Positions 39,901 to 50,114 of a DNA stretch of 64,000 nucleotides are shown one piece after another. Source of the DNA: Todiramphus chloris collaris (taxonomy: Eukaryota; Chordata; Aves; Coraciiformes; Alcedinidae); the NCBI GenBank assembly GCA_025345505.1, contig JANVCC010000018.1, positions 36,159,191 to 36,223,190 of the forward strand, in the 5' to 3' direction. The translations under genes and the position numbers were made by a program. Every line of letters starts with the position of its first letter. The stretch's first letter is position 1. The notes under the pieces were generated by a model. The model saw nothing but the letters and a program-made list of their open reading frames with translations. It was not told where the DNA came from and made no database searches.

Positions 39901-40931
39901 GTGGCAAGCACGCAACATCGGTTTTGTCATCGAGTATGGGAGGCAAATGATGGACAATGGATTACAGAATCAACCCACTGAACAATATGTGGTTGCCAGA
40001 AAACACAGTTTCCAATACTTCTCCCAATTTACAACCTATTTTGTGCTACAACCTTAGCTTAATTTTTCCCATTTATAAACAAATTTATATTCAATTCTGT
40101 GATAATAATGTTAAACTTTCAAATCATGCTATAGGTTATATATTCATGTAACAGGCTGAAGAGAAATGTCCACAGCTCTTTAAACATCCCAAGTATACAG
40201 TACTAGCATTTTGGCAACCCTATGCTCTTAAGAACCTCAAACAGGGAAAGCCCTCAAGAATCCAGTGGGAGCTATAAAAGTTTGGGCATTATTTTGAATT
40301 CAAACCATATGATCAGTAAAATCCATATTTACTTCTACAGCTAAGAAATTTTTTCTAGAAATATATCTGGATCATTGTTCTTACTGCCAGCCATTGTTTT
40401 GGAAACCTTCCCAAAGGAACAAGTGGTTGCTTTTTAGGTTTTTTAGAGCTTCCAAAATCTTATTTGACTATTTTCTTTTTCATACAGACCTGGAACTGAA
40501 AAAGCCTTAGAAACCATCAGAAGTGGTTGCTGCCACCCATTCCCGAGAAGAAGCAAAACCAAAATGATAGCAACATTGGCCTTCTCTCCCTTGCCTGGTA
40601 CATCATCCAGCCACTCCACCAGCCAGAACCATTTACAGTGCACCAGGATGATGTGGAAATCATCTTCCTCCTTCCCTCCTGACAGCTCTTATGACCTGGA
40701 CACTTTCTCTTCCTGCTCTCCCCCAGGTTATCTTTAACTTCATTTCATAAAGCAACCAAACGGCTGCAATGAGGTCGTACATCCATCCTGGTGTCTCTTC
40801 CACTACAATTTTTACCTGCTGGTTACATTTAATGAAATTTGACCGAAGGGGATAGAGTTTTCCACAACAACTGCTACATGTATGTTCTGTGCAAAAAGGC
40901 GTCCAAGATGAGAAAGCCTCCAGCAAGCACC

Positions 40932-41087
40932 ATGGCCACTCTGCTGCAGATGTTACTGCTCCTGCTGCCTAACAGCCTGATGTGCTCCAGCTGCGCAGGA
41001 CAGAAATCTGTCCAAGGTGTACTCAGCTCTAGCCAGTGCTACAATGCAAATACTTTCCCAGAAGAGGTATCATTAAATTACAGATAA
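40932..41087 (+). other. Short ORF with signal-peptide-like start, unassigned
   Basis: This 51-codon plus-strand frame is antisense to ME1. The ATG context is AGCACCATGG, with A at -3 and G at +4, a strong Kozak match. The protein begins MATLLQMLLLLLPNSLMCSS, which looks like a secretory signal (short n-region, leucine core, small residues CSSCA before a possible cleavage site). The remaining roughly 29 residues include cysteines at 21 and 36. A possible splice donor GAG|GTATCA lies at 41066/41067, inside the frame. I do not recognise the protein. No promoter, partner exon or homologue can be shown, and a chance frame is quite possible. Confidence 0.2.
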
Positions 41088-41409
41088 CTTTCTCTCTCTG
41101 TTCTGAATTGGACTAACAAGTCGGAGACAGGACATTCTTCACAGGAAGGTATTTTCTGAAGAACTTAATAGAAACTGTCAGCATTTCTGCTTTCCACATG
41201 AATGACTCTATTTAATTTTTTTTTCCCCTGCAGGTAGCCATTGTTTTTATTTTCTCTACAGAAAGCATCTACTTTCTTAGAAGTATTCTTCATAGATATT
41301 TTCTGTTTTCAAAACAATCCTTGCCCCAATGAGCTCAGAACATATCCAAACGAGGCATGGGGGTAGGGGAGACAGAAACATATAGCACACACCCTAATAC
41401 CTGCAGCAG

Positions 41410-41676
41410 ACCATTGTGGCCTTCCAGTATCTGAAGGGGGCCTACAAGAAAGCTGGGGAGGGACTTTTTAGGATGTCAGGTAGTGGTAGGACTGGAGGGA
41501 ATGGATCAATACTAGAGGTAGGCAGATTCAGATTAGACATTAGGAAGAAGTTTTTCACCATGAGGGTGGTGAGACACTGGAACAGGTTGCCCAGAGAGGT
41601 GGTGGAAGCTCCATCCCTGGAATTTTTTAAAGCCAAGCTGGATGGGGCTCTGAGCAACCTGCTCTAGTGGGAGGTG
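41410..41676 (+). mobile_element. CR1 LINE internal fragment, truncated at both ends, plus strand
   Basis: Plus-strand frame 41416-41667 gives the end of CR1 ORF2: [60 protein letters not shown] and GALSNLL. It is the same subtype as the 58920 copy ([28 protein letters not shown]). Similarity ends at GTGGGAGGTG with no CR1 3' untranslated region or terminal repeat. The loss of the 3' end implies a later deletion or rearrangement. Confidence 0.93.
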
Positions 41677-43211
41677 TGAAGTGTGAATGGGAATGTATGC
41701 ACTACTGGAAGCAGCAGCAAAACAAAGGTGAGAACAGTGGCACACACAGATAACAAAGGACAAAACCAACGACGGGAAAATTAAAAATGTCTCATTTACA
41801 TCAAGATAAGCAGACCTGAGCTCTGGTAAGACCACAGCATGGACAAGTCTTGGACCAGGACCTTGCACCTTGACAACAGCAGAAGAGCAACAATAGCAAT
41901 TTGCTATCGCATATGTCACTCTTCATCCTCTGGGCACAGGAAGAAGTCAAATTACTACAGTCTGAAGAAATTCATGAGGACACACAGACAAATGCACAGC
42001 AGACTTGCCTGACATTTATGGAGGCTGAAGAAAGCAAAATCCTGAGGCAAAATAACCGTGCCAGCATAGCTGTTAGATCCTAAAGGCATAAAAGATCCAT
42101 AGAAAAACAAGTTCATCCTCATTCATCATCAGGAGCCCAGAAAAAGCACTGAGAGCTTGACAACCAGGGCCCTTTCCCCTTCAGTGTCACACATGAGCAA
42201 TTCTGGCCGGACCACATGAACACATACACCCTGCTGCTCTGTGTACACAGGTATGAGACTGACCGAGTAAAATCAACTTGTTCAGAAATTTTGTAACATA
42301 AACCCACTCCTCTCCTTCATAAGATCTTGCACTGAGAGCTGTCAAATTAATTTCCTACAGCGGACTGTGCCAAGCCACCTCCTCTCCACTGTGAAACGGT
42401 CCCCTCAGCAGGAAGGTGGCTGGGTGAGACAGTACTGAGATACAGTGTAATGTATGCTACATAAATAAATTATACTTCTGAAATTTCACAGGCAGACATG
42501 AGCCAAGCTGTTACACTCTGCTCTTGACAGTCAGAAACATCAGCCTCAGCAGACTAGGTCACTGCCATGAAAAAACACCACGCAAACTTTCACAAACACA
42601 GAGGTATGCGTGCTTGGCTAATGTTCTGGTTACATCTGAGAAGGATGAAAACTATGTTGTAAATTTTGGTAGTTTTCCTCCTTAAAAAATAATTCCGTGA
42701 GGATTTCAAGTAAACAGCAAATTGAATTACTGTGACGTTTTCTCATGAATTTGTATTGGTTCGCTCGTTACCTGATCCTGACCCCACCTAAGTCAAAAGT
42801 AAAACTCTGGGAGCCTGAAAATGTAATTCTACCTCTCTGAGCTATTCTACTGGTTTTTTTTTCAATGTTACTGCTTAGCTGCTTTAACTGTGACTTAGAC
42901 CAAAGAACAATCTCAAATTACCTTCGGTTTTATATTCACTTAAAAGAGATGAGCGAAGGTTTGAGACAGATGATCTGAGATATTTTTTTTCTTTTCAGAC
43001 TCTTCAGTTCTTCTTTAGAGACTTGGCATTGTGACACTTTGGCTGAGGAAGGGAAGGGTACTGAACAGATGGATTGGTCAAGTGTCTGAGAAGACTAAAT
43101 CCAAAAAACAGAGAATCAAGAAAGAAATCCATTGCAGCTGGAAATAGTGAGTAGCTTTATTTGTCATGAATCTTTACCAGTAGTTAAAAGTGTATGTCAC
43201 ACCTTGCCCTC

Positions 43212-43272
43212 TTTGAAGGACTTACTGAGGACCACGCTATATTTTGGAGTGGTCCTCAGCAAGTCCTTCAAG
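43212..43272 (-). other. Near-perfect hairpin, 24-nt arms and 13-nt loop
   Basis: On the plus strand the left arm 43212-43235 (starting TTTGAAGGACTTACTGAGG) and the right arm 43249-43272 (starting GTGGTCCTCAGCAAGTCC) are reverse complements at 22 of 24 positions. In the ME1 sense (minus) transcript one of the two mismatches becomes a G-U pair and the other is terminal, leaving a 23-bp helix. The pairing does not continue into the flanks, so the stem is shorter than a usual miRNA precursor (about 33 bp). It could be a small foldback element, a recent inverted duplication or a small-RNA source. No known family was recognised. Confidence 0.75.
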
Positions 43273-44844
43273 ATCCCTTTTTTTAATTTTAATTAAATGG
43301 CTTTACACTAAATGAAAAAATAACTGCCATTACCAAGGAAAGAATATAGAAAATATGTTATACCGTATAATAAGTCACTACACAGCTTAAATCATTTTCA
43401 TCTGGTTTCAAATGAGTGTTTCCTGGTCACTTTGTGACTGCAATCTTTAACCATTTGTTGAAAAGTCAATGGTTATTAGTGTTTTAAATTCTCAGGACTT
43501 TTACTTTGCCAAGAAAAGCATGAGAAAGCTGCAGTTCTGAGGTTTCCCCTGTGTTGGCAAGCACCTGCGCATTTTACAAATAACATCTTTAATGTTCTAA
43601 ATCTTGACAAAAGTTATCAAAAAGAAGTAAGTCCAGCAGCACTTGAACAGTGGTCAACAACAGCACAGGGCTGTCACAGGGAAGTCCTTGATAGATCTTA
43701 CAGGATGAAAGATACTGTGTTATGTGTATCACCAGTCATAAGTACTGTGATTAGTGAACCATCTGTTCCAAGAAGCCTGGATTACTAAACCTGGACATGA
43801 AGTGTTTCTCTGGGCAAGTTCTCAGATTTATTTATTAAATTGAGAGCTGCACTTGAAAAGGTAAAGATTCTCACTTGGCTGCAGAAATTAGATTTACATT
43901 GACTGTGTGTCCTTTAGGGTGGTATTTTTCTTATACAAGCTGCATCTTATTCTCTTGAGAATGAACCTTCACATATTCACTTCCCAGACACTAATTTTCC
44001 CCACTTTTCAAAAAGAGGAGAGGGTTTACACTACAGTAGCAAAGATATAAAAATAGATCCTTGTCTGATAATGTTACACCAGAAAGTTTCATAATATTTC
44101 AATTCTATTTATTTAACTGCATCTAGTAGCATTTAAAAATACTACTTCAGTGAAGGTTAATTTATTAAAGTACACAAGCTCATGAGAATTCCAGCTTGGG
44201 TCAACAGGATTATTCCTTTGCTTTAACATCAGTGCATGCTTTGATGCCTTACTGAATCAGGCATGAGTGGTTCATTGCAAATGCAATGTCTTTTTGCCAC
44301 ACCCTAAAGATTGCCAAATGGCTTTAAGAGGCTAAAACACGATGCCTGTATTTGCTTATATAATTGATTATATTTTTATGAGTTTATAGGTATTTTTGCT
44401 AACAGAAAAGATGCAGTTGGATAGCCAAATTAGTACAAAGCCTGGGGCAGCACATCTGCTCTTTCCCCCTGCTACATAAGGCATAATGAACAGATGGAAA
44501 TCTTGCTTCCACCGACAGCTTTCACCTTGATTGTTAAAAGGCAAAGAAGTAATGACCTTTCAGAAATGTCAAAGGGTGCCTGGTAACAGGAATACTTAAA
44601 GTCTTTGTACTGTTTGATCATTTCTGAAACACACGTCTCCCCACATTCTTGACTGTGTTTTTAAAGCATTAACATATCTTAGGTACCTGCTACACAAATC
44701 ACAGTTGAGGAAAGCAGCATATTGGAGGCTAGACCAAAGAAATGGAGAATGCAGAATTTAAGGAAGAAGGAGCTTACTATTTTGAAACAATTATTTAGAC
44801 AGCATGCTGTTTGGCTTAAGGAACTGTGAATATTACAACTGAGT

Positions 44845-45361
44845 ATCACAGAAACACAGAATGGCTGAGGCTGGCAAACACCTCTGGATATCACCTCGTC
44901 TACGCCCTTGCTCAAGCAGGGTCAGCTAAAGTGAGCTGTGCAGGACCACATCCAGAAGGCTTTTATGTATCTCCAGAGATGGAGACTCCACAACCTCTCT
45001 GTGCAACCTGTGCCAATGCTTGGTCGCCCTTACAGTAAAAAGGGGTTTTCATAAGCTTAAACTTCTCTTACATTTAAGCACAATGTTTGTGTCTATTTGC
45101 TCTTGTCACTGGGCACCACTTACAAATAGCCTGGTTCTGTCTTCTTTACACCCTCACTTCCAATATTTGTGCACACTGGTGAGATCCCTCTGAGTTACTT
45201 CTTTGGGCTAAACAGCCCCAGCTCTCAGTCTCTCCTTATAGGAGAGCCTCTTGTGATTCTCTGGTCCTTCACCTTGGTGGCCCTCCACCAGTCACTCGCC
45301 AGTATATCTATCCTGTACTAGGGAGACCAGAACAGGATATAGCACTTGAGGTGAATATGGA
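44845..45361 (-). mobile_element. CR1 LINE, 5'-truncated and old, minus strand
   Basis: The plus strand begins TATCACAGAAACACAGAATGG (start shown), then GCTGAGGCTGGCAAACACCT and CTTGCTCAAGCAGGGTCAGC, and continues through ACAACCTCTCTGTGCAACCT, GTGCCAATGCTTGG and GGGCTAAACAGCCCCAGCTC to CAGAACAGGATATAGCACTT. This is the reverse of the CR1 3' end and the last part of ORF2. Many substitutions and indels mean no frame survives. Confidence 0.9.
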
Positions 45362-47575
45362 TTAAAAAAAAATCTAATTAACCACATTATGTGTAAAGCA
45401 TTAATAATTTGACATCATGCAAAGACCTATTTCTTCTCCAACTAGGCCAGGCATATTTCGCAGTGTAACAAATAATTTATATGTAAATAATGAGAGTTAA
45501 TGAAAATAAGATGGGACAGTCTAGCTTTTTAGTGCCAAATGCACTTCCATTTACATTAATGTCTTTAGTACTAGATCTAGGTGACTCATATTATAAAGAA
45601 AAAGAAAGCCCTTTATTGTACACAAAATCAGTAAGTCCATTATGCCTAAACTCGATGCTGATCTTTACTCAGTATCTCTAATTGAAGTAAGAAAAAAGGT
45701 GCTTGTTGTTTTTTTTCTTTTCTGTATACATGTAAGCCACACCAACTACATCTCTAAAGCACTCAGCTTTCCCCACTTCTGCATTATAAAACCTCATTGG
45801 CTCTCTACACTGCACCATTTGTGAGAGGTTGAGTGCTTTTAAATTTCACAGATGCCTCGAGTTGGATGTACCTAACATGTCATGGGACTGGATCTGAAGA
45901 ACAGACTGCCTTCCTCCACAATGCCTGCACAGCACACACAGCGTGCTGCACACAGCACTGCCTACGCACTGTAATCTCCATTATGTATGACACTTTGAAC
46001 TGGAAAGCCCTGCACTTCACAACAGAGCTATTATTTCACTGTGAAGATTCACCTTTATTACATTTGTTCCAGGACCAACTTCAATGGAGAACTGTCAGGA
46101 TCAGACAAAATTCTGGGACTTCAGGAAGGACATTGGAGAAGCCATTTGGGACTACATACTCTCATGGTACTTGATGATAAAGAAACTGGTTCTTCAAGTG
46201 TTTCCTCCTATTGTCCCAAGACTGAGGGAAAGCAGGTTGCAAGAGAATGTTTTTGTAGGTTTTACAATTACTGATTTCAAGTTTCGACAGTTAATGACAT
46301 GAAAACTTGCAGTCTGCCTTGGACACATCATAGATTTTTTTTTCCAAAATAGCTCATAGTGTTAACACTTACCATCTACCTAGATGAAAATTACTCCATC
46401 CCCCTAACTGGATAGCATGGTATGTTCCTTCAATCTTTATTTTCCTTAAGTATTTTTCTGGAGGGAAGGGAAGCATATAACAGAACTTTAAGTCAAACAT
46501 CTAGGAAAGAGAGATGGGACTTTTGAGTGTCCCAGTAATCACTGAATTCTGTTAATGTGTCTCACCCCAGTCACCGGTAGCCTATATATTCTAGCAATAG
46601 TAATTTATGCTAGAAACTGGTTTTAGCATGCAGTCATTCCAAAGCTGGAGAAGTAAAGAAGCTCAACATTTATTTAGAATCCCTTCAGTCAAAACCAATA
46701 CTACCAACTCATCAAAAGAGGCTCAGGCATATGAAATAGTTTTCCCAGATGGGTAAATGTGTGGATTGGTATCTAAGTGACATTTTAGTAGGAGAAGATG
46801 GACAAGGGTTGGAAGGAAGTGTCACATGTCATCTTAAGTGCCCAGGGACAGAATTGCATCTTATGCCTGGGGTGTATACAGAGTGTATACCATAGTCTTA
46901 GGAGCTGTGGAATGAATGTCTTTGCAACCATACACAGGGAGAGAAAATCATCAGTATCTTCAGATGCTAGCTGTGGTTGTATGAGCTTCTGTACTTTGTA
47001 CAGATACACGGCAGCCTGGCAGAAATAAGACATGCTTTCCTTCCAGTATCAGTCTATAGGATGCCTATTTAACAGACTACTCTCTCACAGCCTTACAAAG
47101 AAGAAGAACCTCAGCTTCTAGCCACCGCACTTGGAGGATATGCTGAAAGATCACATGTCAGGAAACTGAGAAAACCTCCATGTCTGTAGTTCACAAGCTT
47201 CCCCAAGTATGCAGGTCAGCAGTATCAAAGACTAGAACCTAGAAACATGGTCTTCAAGGCTTCCTAAGAAAATCATAAAGTTGTATGTCCTTTTGTGCAG
47301 TCAATCTTAGAGGTTAAATGGGAGGAGAAGATGACCTATTCCAGGTAACTCTTCAGTTCTGCTCTGACTCAAAGGAGAAAGCAAGCAGCATGGAATATCT
47401 GCTATGTTGGTATCAGTATAGTTTATGTGGTTTATGCCCAGCACTGCATTAGCAAAGGAAGTTTGTCTAGACAAAAACTGAACTTATCCCATGTGATTTT
47501 ACAATTCATCATGCTGTGATAATGCCACCATCCTGGTCAGCGATTTTTTTACTTATGCAGAAATGACCTTGACAT

Positions 47576-47809
47576 TTATGACTGTCTAAAGTCAATCTCG
47601 CTATCTTTAGGGATGGCATTACTCCGGAAAACACTAGATCCGTGTGCCACAACTCTTCTGTAGTCTAGATCTTGTGTCAGATACAGGCCCAAAGGACATT
47701 CAACTTCCAATTTCTCTTTTGACTCTTCTTCATGAATACCATCTACATGGGCTCTAGGATGTTTTTTCCTGCAATATAACTTAAACATTTGATTGCTTTT
47801 CCATTCCAT
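47576..47809 (-). other. Unassigned 77-codon ORF in ME1 sense orientation
   Basis: The minus-strand frame reads MEWKSNQMFKLYCRKKHPRA, then HVDGIHEEESKEKLEVECPL, GLYLTQDLDYRRVVAHGSSV and FRSNAIPKDSEIDFRQS before a stop. The charged, mixed composition is more protein-like than neighbouring chance frames. A possible acceptor TATTGCAG precedes the KKHPRA part but lacks a good pyrimidine tract. I recognise no family. It could be a relic of a retrocopy, an unannotated terminal exon or chance. Confidence 0.15.
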
Positions 47810-48326
47810 TCTATTTGCATTCTTAAGATCATTCAGACAATTAAACTATATGACTAAATTTCTGCTCTCCATTGCATACAATCTAAATATCAAGGGAAGA
47901 CAGGTCCAGGGTCAACTAATAAAAGGCGATGGGAAGGAAGAAAAATAAAGAGAAAAGACAGTGAACCACATAGGAAATGTTAGGCACAATGTTATTAAAT
48001 ATTTATAATAACAAAAATGTGGAAAAAGACCATCTTACTAATAAAGTGTACACATGACACACATGATACGACTGAGGTTGTCATAAATCATGAAACAGAG
48101 TGCTATCTTGCAAGCTGGGAAAAGACACGCTCATTTCAATGTGGCCAAATGTAAATTTATAAAGCAAGGACCAAAAGTGAAAAACTCTATTCTGGAAAGA
48201 TACATTTCAAAGAAAGATATAGGTGAAGGACACATACTCAGTAAATATCACAGCCAAAAAGATTAACTCAAATAAGTGCTGTACAGATAAGGGATTATCA
48301 AATATGGATGGAGTAATCTCACCTTG

Positions 48327-48368
48327 ATATTTGGTGTAGTATAGCTAGTGCTATACTACTCCAAACAT
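48327..48368. repeat. Short inverted repeat with 4-nt loop
   Basis: Arms GGTGTAGTATAGC (48333-48345) and GCTATACTACTCC (48350-48362) pair at 12 of 13 positions around a TAGT loop. Pairing continues for three more bases outward (TTT with AAA) and, after one mismatch, two more. It has no T-run tail and no gene nearby, so it is not a terminator in any useful sense; it may be a cruciform-prone site. Confidence 0.8.
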
Positions 48369-49827
48369 TTCTGATGTCTATAATTAAAGAATTAAATATC
48401 AAAAAGAATTAATTCTAACCAAGTGCAACATTTTTTGCAGAAGGTAGAACTAGTTTACAAAAATATCTTCTGGCTTTATAAACTTGCAGTATATTGAATG
48501 TGGATAGAAAAATGCTTAAATAACAAACAATTCCAAATATTCAATTTTGGCGAGACACTCAACTCTGTACGGGATGGCTGAAAGGGCTTACAGGAGGTAG
48601 GTTTTGAATAGCAATCTGAGGGAAGGGGAAAAAAAAACTGTGTTTCAGATGTAGCAGGAGAAGGCATTCCACATTAAAGATGAAAAGAAAAAATTCCTTT
48701 TAAGAAAAAAACAAAAACTCCCCAACAATGTGGTGGGTAGCAGAGCTGTGTAACTGAAGCAGAGATTAGATAAGAGGTAGCAAAAAAGCTGTGTAGAACC
48801 ATGAAAGAACAAAACCTATTTTGGTGTAGTAAAGCAACATACAGCCAATGAGGACATTATCTAAAGTGGAAGTGTGAACAAAGTGCAGGAGAGGATGAAG
48901 TCTGGCAGCAGCATTTGGACTGCGTGGAAGGAAATCAGGTGTGTTATCATGAAGGCCAGAAGCTACTGTAATCCACACGGGAGATTATCAAAGACTATAA
49001 ATGTTTTGGAATCTTTTCTAATAAAAGATAAGCGTAGAGAAGAACTATGCTCAGGGAAAGACATCAGAACCAGCTCACACATCCTACTGAGATGGAGAGC
49101 ACTGTTATTTCCCTTGCAGAAACTTGGTGGGTTCTGTTTGAGTAGAATTTTTAGTGCAATTTAGTTTTCCAGCTCAATGCTATTCAGCAGAAAGAAAACA
49201 GCAATTCAAATAAATAACACTGCCAGTGCCCATCACACAGAAAATACCCCAAACCAGAAAACACTACAAAACCAAATATAAATATGTGTTCAGCCAAACT
49301 CTTTAGTTCCTGGGAAGGGTGGCCTGCTGTACCTCAGACAGCATCCTTCCTCTTTCTGACCTTCCCTGGGCAGTTATATAAAACAGTAAGAATCTGGATT
49401 ATGGCTTCCATACCATGCCTTACTGTAAAAGGATTAGAGATTATTTGAAGATAAATGCACTACGCACTTTCGGGTCATGACAGAAGATTACCATTCTGTA
49501 TTAATTAAAAACTTTTCCAGTCAGCTCTGTGAGTGAAACAGCAACCCAAGTTAATAAATATAAATTTAATCTGCAGCAGTTGGCACCAGCAAGCTGAAAT
49601 AAATCATTACCTTTCAGAGGAAAACAGATATGAATAAAAGTTCGAAAGGGTGCCACAAGATTTACATAGCTGACTTTAAGAAAAATTCAAGACTTGTGAC
49701 TGTTGGCCTAAAGCTGGAGCACTTCCCACCCAAATACAGAGCATTTTGCATCTCCCTTCACACACATGGTGTTCTGAATGATCACATCAACATTAAAAAA
49801 ACAGGCTGCAAATTCTTGATTGCTCTC

Positions 49828-49850
49828 TGATGGATGGATGGATGGATGGA
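49828..49850. repeat. (GATG)n microsatellite
   Basis: About five and a half GATG units, followed by an interrupted GTGATAGATG. Confidence 0.9.
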
Positions 49851-50017
49851 GTGATAGATGACTCTGATTACTCTGGACCAGGAATGGAGGAGTTCAAAGG
49901 TTAGAACCAAAAACATTCTTAGAACAATGACCACAGAAAATTATGACAGAAATATACTACAAATTTTTAAACAAAAATTTCTACTGATGAAATTCAGTAC
50001 TACGTGTTTCAAGGTCA

Positions 50018-50114
50018 GAAAAAAAAAACCCCAAAACAAACAAACAAAACCAAACCAAAATCAAAACAAACAAAAACCCAAACCAAAGAAACAACAGCAA
50101 AACAAAACACCCAC
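50018..50114. repeat. A/C-rich simple repeat (AAAAC, AAACC, AAAC units)
   Basis: Nearly 100 bp with almost no G or T, starting at an A8 run and made of irregular AAAAC, AAACC and AAAC units. It is low-complexity sequence; the lysine/asparagine/glutamine-rich open frame that crosses it (49858-50151) is an artefact of the repeat. Confidence 0.9.
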
